From Paenibacillus peoriae KCTC 3763 (GTDB lineage Bacteria > Bacillota > Bacilli > Paenibacillales > Paenibacillaceae): DNA of 64,000 nt. A model generated the notes under the pieces. That model searched no databases and was not told the origin of the DNA. It was given only the letters and a program-made list of their open reading frames with translations. Position numbers and translations under genes: made by a program. Every line of letters begins with the position of its first letter. The stretch's first letter is position 1. The DNA lies in assembly GCF_000236805.1 (NCBI RefSeq), contig NZ_AGFX01000001.1:93945-157944 (forward strand), written 5' to 3'. Shown one piece after another: positions 33,097 through 41,779 of this stretch.

Positions 33097-34725
33097 ATGA
33101 TCAGTACAAGCGGCGTAACGCTTCGTTATGGTAAACGCCCACTTTTTGAAGACGTAAATATCAAATTTACTCCCGGGAACTGCTACGGCCTGATTGGGGC
33201 GAATGGCGCGGGCAAATCCACCTTTTTGAAAATTCTTTCCGGTGAAATCGAAGCTAATTCAGGCGAGGTCCACATGACACCGGGCGAACGGATGGCAGTG
33301 CTCAAGCAGAACCATTATGAATACGATGAATTCCCTGTTCTGGAAACGGTTATTATGGGCCATACGCGCCTGTATGAGATCATGAAAGAAAAGGATGCGC
33401 TGTACGCTAAAGCAGAGTTTTCCGAAGCGGACGGCTTGCGCGCCGGTGAGCTGGAAGGCGAATTTGCAGAGCTGAACGGCTGGGATGCCGAGCCGGATGC
33501 GGCCGCATTGCTGATCGGCCTTGGTATTCCGCGTGACCTGCATGATAAAAAGATGGCTGAGATGAGCGGCAACGACAAGGTACGCGTTCTCTTGGCACAA
33601 GCGTTGTTTGGTCGTCCAAACAATTTGCTGCTCGATGAGCCTACGAACCATTTGGATCTCGAATCCATTCAGTGGCTTGAGAACTTCTTGATGGACTATG
33701 AAGGCACCGTCATTGTCGTATCCCATGATCGTCACTTCCTGAATAAGGTATGTACGCATATTGCGGATATTGATTTTGGTAAAATTCAGATGTATGTCGG
33801 TAACTACGACTTCTGGTATGAGTCCAGCCAGCTTGCGCTTACACTGGCTCGCGATGCCAACAAGAAAAAGGAAGAAAAGATCAAGGAACTGCAAGCCTTT
33901 ATCCAGCGCTTCTCTGCGAATGCTTCCAAGTCCAAACAAGCAACCTCGCGTAAAAAGCAACTGGATAAAATTACGCTGGATGACATCCGTCCGTCGAACC
34001 GTAAGTATCCGTTCATCAACTTCAAGCCTGAGCGTGAAGCAGGCAAGCAACTGCTGACTGTAGACACTCTCAGTAAAACCGTTGAAGGCGAGCAAGTGCT
34101 GAACGAGTTCAGTCTGGTTGTGAACAAAGGTGATAAAATTGCGCTCGTTGGCCCGAACGGCCTGCCTAAAACGACGCTCTTCCAGATTCTGATGAACGAA
34201 GTGGAAGCAGACAACGGCGAATTTTCCTGGGGGATCACGACTAGTCAGGCGTATTTCCCAAAAGATAACTCCACCTATTTTGAAGGTGTGGACCTGAATC
34301 TTGTGGAATGGCTGCGCCAATATTCAAAGGATCAGGACGAAACGTTCCTGCGCGGCTTCTTGGGACGTATGCTTTTCTCAGGTGAAGAAGCACTTAAGAA
34401 AGCAAGCGTGCTGTCTGGGGGCGAAAAGGTTCGCTGTATGCTGGCGAAAATGATGTTGAACGGCGCCAATGTGCTGCTGCTGGAAGAACCGACCAACCAC
34501 TTGGATCTGGAATCCATCACAGCGCTGAACAATGGTCTGATCGACTTTGACGGTACCATTTTGTTCACTTCCCATGACCATCAGTTCATTCAAACCATCG
34601 CGAACCGTATCGTCGAAATTACACCAAACGGTGTAATCGACCGTACGATGAGCTATGATGAATACTTGGAAAGCGAAGAAATTGCGAAATTGCGTGAGCG
34701 TATGTATCCGGTAGAAATCGGCTAA
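33097..34725 (+). CDS. ABC-F ATPase (YkpA/YbiT-like)
   Basis: A 542-residue soluble protein with two ABC domains joined by a basic linker (SKSKQATSRKK), the plan of ABC-F ribosome-associated factors. Domain 1 has an intact Walker A (GANGAGKST, residues 34-42) but a degenerate signature, MSGNDK at 156-161. Domain 2 has a degenerate Walker A, GPNGLPKTT at 352-360 with P357 for Gly, and EE at 463-464 in Walker B, but a normal LSGGEK. So one composite ATP site is intact and the other is altered on both faces. From memory, B. subtilis YkpA has a similarly altered site. Such factors modulate translation or antibiotic tolerance; no resistance is claimed. Confidence 0.92.
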   Translation: MISTSGVTLRYGKRPLFEDVNIKFTPGNCYGLIGANGAGKSTFLKILSGEIEANSGEVHMTPGERMAVLKQNHYEYDEFPVLETVIMGHTRLYEIMKEKDALYAKAEFSEADGLRAGELEGEFAELNGWDAEPDAAALLIGLGIPRDLHDKKMAEMSGNDKVRVLLAQALFGRPNNLLLDEPTNHLDLESIQWLENFLMDYEGTVIVVSHDRHFLNKVCTHIADIDFGKIQMYVGNYDFWYESSQLALTLARDANKKKEEKIKELQAFIQRFSANASKSKQATSRKKQLDKITLDDIRPSNRKYPFINFKPEREAGKQLLTVDTLSKTVEGEQVLNEFSLVVNKGDKIALVGPNGLPKTTLFQILMNEVEADNGEFSWGITTSQAYFPKDNSTYFEGVDLNLVEWLRQYSKDQDETFLRGFLGRMLFSGEEALKKASVLSGGEKVRCMLAKMMLNGANVLLLEEPTNHLDLESITALNNGLIDFDGTILFTSHDHQFIQTIANRIVEITPNGVIDRTMSYDEYLESEEIAKLRERMYPVEIG

Positions 34726-34770
34726 TACCCGAACAGCTAATCCGGCTAATTTCAGCGAATAGATAAACGA

Positions 34771-34818
34771 AAGAGGAGCTCCTTGTGCCATGGATATGGC
34801 TGGGAGGCTCCTCTTTTT
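34771..34818 (+). terminator. Terminator of the ABC-F gene
   Basis: AAGAGGAGC pairs with GCTCCTCTT around a 20-base loop, followed by a T-run. Confidence 0.8.
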
Positions 34819-34920
34819 CGTTGGTTCCATTGCCTATAGCTTAAAAAATCGGTTCCGGCAACGAGGCAAGATTGACCTCGTCAGGCCTCCGTTACCGTAA
34901 TAGCCTATGGGCGGGGTGGT

Positions 34921-35106
34921 TTATGATCCACCTGTACGACGGCGTTGGTTGTTCGGCTTCTTCGTATTTTGGCTTTTCAGTGTTTTGGTGGAACCGCCTT
35001 GAAAGCCGCCCTGCTGTGAAGCGCCGGACTGCTGTTTCTTTTGTGCCAGTTTTTCCTTAATGGCATCTGCAAGATTAATTTTACGTGGTTCATTGGCATC
35101 GCTCAT
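34921..35106 (-). CDS. Small basic conserved-looking protein
   Basis: A 61-residue hydrophilic protein. The first 24 residues form an amphipathic helix (SDANEPRKINLADAIKEKLA), followed by a Gly/Gln/Lys/Arg-rich tail (QQGGFQGGSTKTLKS, RRRTGG). AGGAGG lies 9 bases before the ATG, so it is probably real. No function is recognised. It stands alone between the ABC-F gene and the riboswitch region. Confidence 0.65.
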   Translation of the reverse strand: MSDANEPRKINLADAIKEKLAQKKQQSGASQQGGFQGGSTKTLKSQNTKKPNNQRRRTGGS

Positions 35107-35223
35107 GAATAAATTCCTCCTGTTGCCGCCGGATTCATGTCAATCATGCTGATTGAAGAACAATGCGGCTGTGTCCTCATTTTATACGTTTTTAAAAGAA
35201 GGGACAAGGGCAACAATGATATC

Positions 35224-35357
35224 ACGAGGGCAGGGTGAACAGGGAGCGGAGAACCTGTTTTTTGCATGGAGGAAAAAATGTTTTACAACCCCCACAGGAA
35301 TGGGGCTCGGCAATACTTTTTCGTTGTTTCCACAGCGATGCGGAGAGGAAAGACTGT
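35224..35357 (+). promoter_or_regulatory. Probable NiCo (czcD) metal riboswitch
   Basis: The 312-base gap before the CDF exporter gene carries the pieces of the NiCo riboswitch in order: GAGGGCAGGG, an ACAGG stem with loop GAGCGGAGA and ACCTGT, a CCCCA/TGGGG stem followed by CTCGGCAA, then GATGCGGAGAGG. The repeated purine-rich GCGGAGA loops and the position upstream of a CDF gene fit. The outer P1 stem and expression platform are not clear to me. The family is reported to respond to Ni2+/Co2+, and later work proposes Fe2+. Confidence 0.6.
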
Positions 35358-35430
35358 TTCTGTAGACCCACACAAAGGTCGTCTGCTATCCTGAAAACTA
35401 ACCGTTACTTTTGAAGGAGTGTCCTCCGTT

Positions 35431-36300
35431 GTGGTAAATGTTTATGAGGAAATACGAAAAGGTGAACGAGGGGCGTGGGTGAGCATTGGCGCTTACCTTT
35501 TGCTGTCCGGATTCAAGCTGATTAGTGGATATATCTTTGCTTCCAGCGCGTTGCTGGCCGATGGCTTTAACAATGTCACCGATATTGTGGTGTCCGTTGC
35601 CGTGCTCATTGGCCTGAGAATATCCCAGAAGCCGCCGGACTCTGATCATGCCTACGGACATTTTCGGGCCGAAACGATCGCAGCGCTGCTGGCGTCCTTT
35701 ATTATGGCTGTCGTCGGTCTCCAGGTGCTTATTGATGGAATCGGGAGCATTTTTAAGGGCGGAAAGCAAACACCGGATATCACCTCCGCAGGTGTAGCCG
35801 TGATTTGTGCAGTTATTATGCTGGGAGTGTACCTGTACAATAACAGACTGGCCCGGCAGATTAACAATAAGGCGTTGATGGCGGCCGCTAAGGATAATCT
35901 GTCAGATGCGCTTGTAAGTGTCGGAGCAGCGGTAGGTATTATCGGCGCGCAGTTCGGATTGCCATGGCTGGATACCGTCGCAGCGATCGCGGTCGGATTT
36001 ATGATATGCAAGACGGCATGGGATATCTTTAAAGATTCCACACACAGCTTGACGGATGGATTTGACGAGCGGGAGCTGTCTGACTTACGGAGTACGATTG
36101 CTTGTATACCTGGAGTAGAGGGTATTCGAGACGTGAAGGCACGGGTACACGGTAATCATGCGCTGGTCGATGTGGTCATTGAGGTGAATCCGCAACTCAG
36201 CCTGATTGAAGGACATCGAATCAGCGACTGCATTGAGGAGCGCCTGTTAGAGGTTCATAATACGATGCATGTCCACGTCCATGTAGAACCCAAATTATAG
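35431..36300 (+). CDS. Cation diffusion facilitator (CDF) metal exporter, MneS/MneP-like
   Basis: A 289-residue membrane antiporter that expels divalent metals. The N-terminus VYEEIRKGERGAWVSIGAYL, ALLADGFNNVTDIVVSVAVL and DHAYGHFRAETIAAL (metal-site Asp/His) are close to B. subtilis MneS/MneP, which export Mn2+. The C-terminal 80 residues are the cytoplasmic CDF domain ending HVHVHVEPKL. GTG codons at 35419 and 35431 are in frame; AAGGAG 11 bases before 35431 selects that one. The upstream NiCo-type RNA suggests control by Co/Ni or Fe, so the true substrate is open. Confidence 0.9.
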   Translation: MVNVYEEIRKGERGAWVSIGAYLLLSGFKLISGYIFASSALLADGFNNVTDIVVSVAVLIGLRISQKPPDSDHAYGHFRAETIAALLASFIMAVVGLQVLIDGIGSIFKGGKQTPDITSAGVAVICAVIMLGVYLYNNRLARQINNKALMAAAKDNLSDALVSVGAAVGIIGAQFGLPWLDTVAAIAVGFMICKTAWDIFKDSTHSLTDGFDERELSDLRSTIACIPGVEGIRDVKARVHGNHALVDVVIEVNPQLSLIEGHRISDCIEERLLEVHNTMHVHVHVEPKL

Positions 36301-36491
36301 TCTATTTATTAAATAGTTAGTGCTAAAAGAGACTTTAGACCTATATGCAAAGAGTGGATGCATTCTCTTTTGTGACATTTGGATTATATCTCTCTTCCTG
36401 CTGCTTTTACTATAATGAAGGCATGTCCGGCTATATTGGTCGGAATTGGACTTGCTCTTCAAATTCGTAAAAACAGCCAGGAGGTGCAACA

Positions 36492-37661
36492 TTGAGAAGA
36501 CGTGTGATGGGAACGCTCATGACATCAGCCGCGCTATTGGCAGCAATTCATGTGTCGCCGGGTCAGGTTGATGCAGCGGCATCGACAGCATCCACAGGTC
36601 AGAAGGCGGTTATTCAATCGGCAGTAAAGCTCAGATCGAATCCTTCGACGACGGGGGATGTAGTCAGCTTTATGAAGCAGGGAGAGGCCGTAACGGTATT
36701 GGAGAAAACCAACAGCTATTGGTACAAGATCAAGACTTCTGGTGGAGTTACCGGATACACAAGCAGCTCCGACAAGTACATAAAAGTTGGCGCTACCAGC
36801 GTCGCTGCTACTATCATTCCGACTGCCAGCCGTAAAACGGAAATCACAGAACCTGTTAAAAACAACGTTTCAACTAAAGAGGCTTCAGCCTCAGTGAATA
36901 GTTCTGCCGGTCAAACGAAAGCTACGATTCAAACGTCCGTTCGTTTGCGGGCGGAGGCATCCACTTCTTCCGAGATTTTGCGCTATATGAATACTGGGGA
37001 TGTCGTTACAATTACCGATCCTAGTAACGCTTATTGGTTCAAGGTTACCACTGCTGATGGTACGGCAGGCTATGTCAGCGCGTCTCCACAATATATTCGT
37101 ATTGGTGAGGGCGTTGTTGTGGAGCAGCCTGCGGCTGCTTCGGCGGCATCCGCTTCGGATACTACTGCTCTACCTGCGGTAGCGTCTCCTGCGTCGACGG
37201 TTAGCTTGCCTTCCGGTGATGCGGCGGCTGCAATCGAACAGGTTATTAATACAGGTATGACTTATCTCGGGACACCTTATGAATATGGTTCCGATCGTAA
37301 CAGTACGGCTACTTTTGATTGTTCGGCATTTACCCGCCAAATTTTCCGTCAGGCTGTAGGTATCCAGCTTCCGGCAGATTCGCGTTCACAGGGTGAATGG
37401 ATCAAACAAAACAGTCAGCCGAATACCGACATGACTACGCTCAAACGTGGCGATTTGCTCTTTTTCACAAATTATAATGCATCTTCCGGAGCGTACACGT
37501 CTCTGGATAATTCCTCTCAAACGATCACACACGTTGCTGTATATTTGGGAGACAACAAGCTTCTTCATACGTTTTCTGTAGCGGGTGGCGGTGTAAAAGT
37601 TACGGATTTCAGCAAAGCCTGGCAGGACCGTTTCCTGTTTGGGGGCAGCGTGATCCAATAA
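36492..37661 (+). CDS. Secreted NlpC/P60 peptidoglycan hydrolase with two SH3 domains
   Basis: A 389-residue exported cell-wall hydrolase: signal peptide to about residue 30, bacterial SH3 repeats at about 38-98 (VKLRSNPSTTGDVVSFM) and 137-198 (VRLRAEASTSSEILRYM), an Ala/Ser linker, then the NlpC/P60 domain from about 250. The catalytic pair C277 (TFDCSAF) and H347 (ITHVAVYLG) is visible. It cleaves peptide stems of peptidoglycan. The TTG start has AGGAGG 7 bases before it. A terminator follows. Confidence 0.92.
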   Translation: MRRRVMGTLMTSAALLAAIHVSPGQVDAAASTASTGQKAVIQSAVKLRSNPSTTGDVVSFMKQGEAVTVLEKTNSYWYKIKTSGGVTGYTSSSDKYIKVGATSVAATIIPTASRKTEITEPVKNNVSTKEASASVNSSAGQTKATIQTSVRLRAEASTSSEILRYMNTGDVVTITDPSNAYWFKVTTADGTAGYVSASPQYIRIGEGVVVEQPAAASAASASDTTALPAVASPASTVSLPSGDAAAAIEQVINTGMTYLGTPYEYGSDRNSTATFDCSAFTRQIFRQAVGIQLPADSRSQGEWIKQNSQPNTDMTTLKRGDLLFFTNYNASSGAYTSLDNSSQTITHVAVYLGDNKLLHTFSVAGGGVKVTDFSKAWQDRFLFGGSVIQ

Positions 37662-37690
37662 AGCGTCGCAAACTGTACAAAAGCTGCATC

Positions 37691-37742
37691 AAAAAAGGAT
37701 GTTCCACAGCCCTGTAATCAGGTTGGAAACATCCTTTTTTTA
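37691..37742 (+). terminator. Terminator of the NlpC/P60 gene
   Basis: AAAAAAGGATGTTCC pairs with GGAAACATCCTTTTTT (one mismatch) and ends in seven T. The rest of the 416-base gap to 38078 shows a TATAAT near 37843 but no reliable gene. Confidence 0.88.
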
Positions 37743-38077
37743 ATATCGAGGTGAATATTACATCTGCCGCGTCTTTGTCCACGACTATGAAGTCTGTTTC
37801 CTTCGGACCATTTCAGCATGTTCTGCATTCTCCTTTTTTTGTATATAATGTGGCATACTCGTGCCTGTTAGGCTCAGTTGTGAGTGATGGTAAAATCGTT
37901 CGTATTTTTCGTGGCTGAGCGATTGTTATACGGTGCTTTAAACGTGATCTGTTCCGTGAAACATAGCGCCTGGGGCGAAGAAGAAGCAAGTTTCGCCGTT
38001 GTTTCGCGTCTGAACGTAAAGGGTAACTATGCAATAATCATACACATCATCGTGAAGGATGAAAGAGAGGTTATGCC

Positions 38078-38599
38078 ATGTTAACACAGATCAGCATTTT
38101 TATTATTGCTATCGCTTTTGCAGTTCTCGTTATTTTTCTTATTAAAACACTTAAAGCAGCACAAGGCTCTCTGGATAAGGTGACTCAAACCTTACAGGAT
38201 GTACAAAAAACAGTCGATGAACTGAGCTATGAAGTAAAACAAACGGTTCGACATGCGAATGACATCACTGCAGATGTTGATCATAAATTAAAGCAAGTGG
38301 AGCCTGTGATGGAATCTGTTAAAAACCTGGGCGAGGTGCTCAGCGAAGTGACGCTGGCTGCCAGGCAGGCGTCTACCGCGTTAATGACCCGGTTTCAAAA
38401 GCCGCATAACACGGCGGATAAAACATCCAATACAGAAACTGCGAACAAGTCAGTGACACCAGACAGACCTTTAACTGCAACAGAACGGACGGTTCAAAGC
38501 TACAATGCGACCTACGAGGAGCCTGCGGGGAAGCCGCCTAAAAACTGGCTAAACTATGTGGATATCGCAGCCAGCCTGTGGCAGAAAATGCGCCAGTAG
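38078..38599 (+). CDS. DUF948 (YtxG-like) membrane protein
   Basis: A 173-residue protein with one N-terminal helix (ISIFIIAIAFAVLVIFLI) and a long coiled-coil-like body with heptad hydrophobics (LDKVTQTLQDVQKTVDELSYEV, VKNLGEVLSEVTLAARQ). This is the DUF948 plan; the B. subtilis member YtxG belongs to the general stress (SigB) group. AGAGG precedes the ATG by about 8 bases. A small secreted-like protein gene follows after about 50 bases. Confidence 0.82.
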   Translation: MLTQISIFIIAIAFAVLVIFLIKTLKAAQGSLDKVTQTLQDVQKTVDELSYEVKQTVRHANDITADVDHKLKQVEPVMESVKNLGEVLSEVTLAARQASTALMTRFQKPHNTADKTSNTETANKSVTPDRPLTATERTVQSYNATYEEPAGKPPKNWLNYVDIAASLWQKMRQ

Positions 38600-38650
38600 C
38601 ATAGGGATTGAACCGTAAACTACAGGAAATTTATTGAAAGGGTGAGATTT

Positions 38651-39169
38651 ATGATGAAGATTTTATTACTGGTTGCTGGTTTGCTCACTCCCTTTTCCGG
38701 ACAGGATACGGTTCACCAAACCGTTTCCCCGCAAGCAGCGGGGCATATGGTGAGGGCTGTGCAGACGTTCCCCGATCAATATGTCGTACCAACTGGTTTT
38801 CATACGTTAAATGGCATATCTCTGGAGGATACCCGTGCGGATGTATTGAAAAAGCGGGGCAAGCCGCTTCAGGTAAAGAAGGATATGCTGCAGCTTTCTA
38901 CAGAATATCAATATCCTGATGTCATAGTAGGCATGCGTGGGGATGTCGTTTCTTATGTACATGTAGACCCCGCTGCTGGCCGGATCAAGGTCAATGACGG
39001 GTGGCTGCCGCTGAAACGGCAAAAGCTGGATCAGGCGCTCGGCGGCTCGCAGTTTACAGCAGAAGACGGAGCGGTATATGTACGTGGACAGCGGGCGATT
39101 AAAGTGTTCACCGATGAGACGTCAGATAAGACCAAATATGTTGAGTTTTTTGACGAAACCGAGTGGTGA
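38651..39169 (+). CDS. Secreted or membrane-tethered hypothetical protein
   Basis: A 172-residue protein with an N-terminal hydrophobic stretch (MMKILLLVAGLLTPFSG) that reads as a signal peptide or anchor. The rest is soluble; LEDTRADVLKKRGKPLQVKK and MRGDVVSYVHV vaguely resemble small beta-rich lipoprotein domains, but I do not recognise a family. An in-frame GTG at 38642 is possible; the GGGTG-type site favours 38651. It is probably co-transcribed with the DUF948 gene. Confidence 0.65.
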   Translation: MMKILLLVAGLLTPFSGQDTVHQTVSPQAAGHMVRAVQTFPDQYVVPTGFHTLNGISLEDTRADVLKKRGKPLQVKKDMLQLSTEYQYPDVIVGMRGDVVSYVHVDPAAGRIKVNDGWLPLKRQKLDQALGGSQFTAEDGAVYVRGQRAIKVFTDETSDKTKYVEFFDETEW

Positions 39170-39318
39170 ATTGATTTTTTAGCTTATGACATAACAAGGA
39201 AGTTTCAAATCGATGTATAGCGTGTAATAGTCAGAGAAGTCAATCAGATCAGCCCGACAGACTGGCATTAGTTTTAAGAACAGGATGTTGACTGCAGCAC
39301 GAGTGCTTTGCGGGTCAT

Positions 39319-39374
39319 CCAAAAACATAGATAAGGAATGGGGGTTCAACCTCATTCCTTATCTATGTTTTTGG
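39319..39374. terminator. Near-perfect 56-base palindrome, terminator-like
   Basis: Twenty-two-base perfect arms (CCAAAAACATAGATAAGGAA... and complement) around a 12-base centre that itself pairs. It lies mid-way in the 316-base gap between the hypothetical and phosphatase genes. T- and A-runs lie inside the stem ends, so it could terminate either strand. Nothing else is seen in the gap. Confidence 0.7.
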
Positions 39375-39485
39375 AATGCCTTCTTACGGGTACGCAGCCT
39401 TATGGGAACGCTATTCCCAATCATCAAGAGGATTGCTGCTTAGCAGGTATAGTATAATACATGGGTTAGAGATAAGGAGAGGCTA

Positions 39486-40667
39486 ATGAGAATTCTAATT
39501 GTTGACGATAATCCAACCAATGTCATTATTGTTCGTGAAATATTAAAAAAGCAAAATTATAGAGATGTAATTTCAGCTAGTTCAGCCGCAGAAATGTTGG
39601 AGCATCTAGGGATTGGTGATCGTAGCACTAGTCTTCGACCCCGTCCTTCTGATATTGATCTGGTGCTGCTGGATATGATGATGCCTGAAATGGACGGCAT
39701 TGAAGCTTGCAGTATTGTGCAGGAGTATGAGCATTTAAAAGATATTCCGATCATCATGGTAACTGCTGTAGGGGATTCCAAAAAGCTGGCTGAAGCGCTG
39801 GATGTAGGGGCCGTCGATTATGTTATGAAGCCAATTAACAAGGTGGAGCTAATGGCGAGAATTCGATCTGCTTTGCGTCTTAAGCAGGAGAAGGACTGGC
39901 ATAAGGATCGGGATCAACGGATTCAGGATGAGCTGAAGCTGGCTGCGATGGTACAGCAGGCGGTGCTGAGTCCTGCTATTCAAGACCCGATGCTGGAAGT
40001 AAATGCGCTATATCAGCCTTCCTTTGAATTGGCGGGAGATTTGTATTCATGGTATCCGCTAGGAGAAGGGAGGTATGCCGTCATCTTGCTGGATATGATG
40101 GGGCATGGCATTTCATCTTCGCTGTTCTGCATGTTCATTGCATCGGTGCTTAAGGATACTGTGACCACGTATGTGGAGCCTGAGAAGGTCATACAGGAGC
40201 TGAATCGCCGTTTTAACCAGCTGGATCTCGGCAAACAGCTGGTACAGTACTATTTTACGGCGATTTATATGGTGATTGATACTCGTTCTCGGCGGATTGA
40301 CTATGTGAACGCAGGACATCCGCCCGGCTTGCTATTCAATCAGGACGGCAGCATCACCAAGTTTGACCAGGCCTGTAGTCCGGTAGGCTTGTTTGATAAA
40401 ATTGATGCGGAAATGCACACGGTCCATTATGAAGGGACGGGACATATCGCTTTATATACGGATGGCTTGCTGGAGGCTGTAGAGGGCGAATATGAGGAGC
40501 AAATGGAGTATTTGACTGCATGTCTTCGCAAGCATGAGCAATGGAATGAAGAAGCAATGCTGAATGCCTTTTTTCGTAAAGAGGCGCCTCAGGACCGCGA
40601 TGATGACAAGTGCCTGATCTGGATTTCATTGAAAGAGGGAGAGAGCTTGCATGAAAATCAGAAATAA
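39486..40667 (+). CDS. rsbY: REC-PP2C phosphatase (RsbY/RsbU-like) activating SigB
   Basis: A 393-residue response-regulator phosphatase. Residues 1-130 are a receiver domain with phospho-acceptor D63 (LVLLDMMMPEMDG) and K113-type switch (DYVMKPINK); residues about 180-390 are a SpoIIE/PP2C domain (ELAGDLYSWYPL, LLDMMGHGISSSL, DYVNAGHPPGLL, LYTDGLLEAVEG). It would dephosphorylate RsbV~P and so free SigB. The combination matches B. cereus RsbY, which is switched by the hybrid kinase RsbK. AAGGAG lies about 7 bases before the ATG. A decayed kinase follows immediately. Confidence 0.88.
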   Translation: MRILIVDDNPTNVIIVREILKKQNYRDVISASSAAEMLEHLGIGDRSTSLRPRPSDIDLVLLDMMMPEMDGIEACSIVQEYEHLKDIPIIMVTAVGDSKKLAEALDVGAVDYVMKPINKVELMARIRSALRLKQEKDWHKDRDQRIQDELKLAAMVQQAVLSPAIQDPMLEVNALYQPSFELAGDLYSWYPLGEGRYAVILLDMMGHGISSSLFCMFIASVLKDTVTTYVEPEKVIQELNRRFNQLDLGKQLVQYYFTAIYMVIDTRSRRIDYVNAGHPPGLLFNQDGSITKFDQACSPVGLFDKIDAEMHTVHYEGTGHIALYTDGLLEAVEGEYEEQMEYLTACLRKHEQWNEEAMLNAFFRKEAPQDRDDDKCLIWISLKEGESLHENQK

Positions 40668-40904
<237 letters not shown>

Positions 40905-40969
40905 CTTGATTCAAGAGTCCGTATAATGGGTTAGTATGTAGGGAAATCTTTTTTTGGGAGCGTAGGCCT

Positions 40970-41308
40970 ATGAATACAAATAAAAATGAGAAGTTCAATG
41001 CAATTACAGAAACGAGCGATGGTGTAAATATCGTTTATCTGAATGGAGAATTGGATCTTTCGGTGGCACCTGACTTTCGTTTGGTGATGGAGCCTTTGGT
41101 GGAGGAATCCGGCCAGGATTTGATTATTAATTTGAGAGAACTTAAATACATTGACAGCACGGGTATTGGCATTTTGTTATCCATTTTAAAAGCGAGACAC
41201 GGGATGGAGTCCCGGTTTGCCGTTCAAGAGGTACCGCCTCAAATTCAAAAGCTGTTCGATATGACCGGTATTGCCAAATTCTTTGTCCCACAGGAGAATT
41301 CCCAATAG
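40970..41308 (+). CDS. rsbV: Anti-sigma factor antagonist RsbV
   Basis: A 112-residue STAS-domain protein. S63 in YIDSTGIGIL is the phosphorylation site. Unphosphorylated RsbV binds RsbW and releases SigB. GGGAGCG precedes the ATG. It starts the rsbV-rsbW-sigB run and lies 65 bases after the kinase remnant; TATAAT at 40922 may belong to its own promoter, with a poor -35. Confidence 0.93.
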   Translation: MNTNKNEKFNAITETSDGVNIVYLNGELDLSVAPDFRLVMEPLVEESGQDLIINLRELKYIDSTGIGILLSILKARHGMESRFAVQEVPPQIQKLFDMTGIAKFFVPQENSQ

Positions 41309-41326
41309 GAAAGGAAAGAAAAAGAA

Positions 41327-41779
41327 ATGAATGCTCAAATTCAAAAAGTAGTTCTTAATTTGCCCGCCACTGCTGACTTTGTTGATATTGTAAGATTAAA
41401 TTTATACGGTATTGCCGCGAAAATGGGATTCTCCTATGAGGAGATTGAAGACATGAAAGTGGCTGTATCGGAAGCCTGTAATAACTCTGTCCTTTATGCA
41501 TATGGTCACAAGGGAGGAGTCGTGGAAGTGATATTCGAATTTGACGAAGCTTCGTTGTCTATCCGTGTCAAAGATGAAGGGGAGAGCTTTGAACGGGTGG
41601 AGGACCCGTCCCGTATCGCATCCTTGCATGACAAGGAGTTGAATGATGCACAGGTGGGCGGCTTAGGCTTTTATCTCATGCAGGCGCTTATGGATGATGT
41701 CCATATCTTGAATGAGGCAGGAAAAGGCACTGAAGTGGTGCTGGTCAAGCGTCTGACCAGAAGTGAGGAGAAAGTATGA
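41327..41779 (+). CDS. rsbW: Serine kinase / anti-sigma factor RsbW
   Basis: A 150-residue GHKL ATPase-fold kinase. SEACNNSVLYAY is the N-box and VGGLGFYLMQALMDDV the G-box region. It holds SigB inactive and phosphorylates RsbV. AAAGGA lies about 10 bases before the ATG, and the gene overlaps sigB by 4 bases. Confidence 0.93.
   Translation: MNAQIQKVVLNLPATADFVDIVRLNLYGIAAKMGFSYEEIEDMKVAVSEACNNSVLYAYGHKGGVVEVIFEFDEASLSIRVKDEGESFERVEDPSRIASLHDKELNDAQVGGLGFYLMQALMDDVHILNEAGKGTEVVLVKRLTRSEEKV

Noticed and set aside
33259-34320. A 353-codon open frame on the minus strand inside the ABC-F gene
   Set aside because: It is fully antisense to an unmistakable ABC-F protein, has no ribosome site and reads as low-likelihood protein; long antisense frames follow from the codon bias of the real gene.
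35182-35373. Short frames on both strands in the leader of the CDF exporter
   Set aside because: They coincide with the structured RNA elements, which explain the sequence better.
37884-38084. A 66-codon frame before the DUF948 gene
   Set aside because: No ribosome site, unconvincing composition and overlap with the promoter and start of the next gene.
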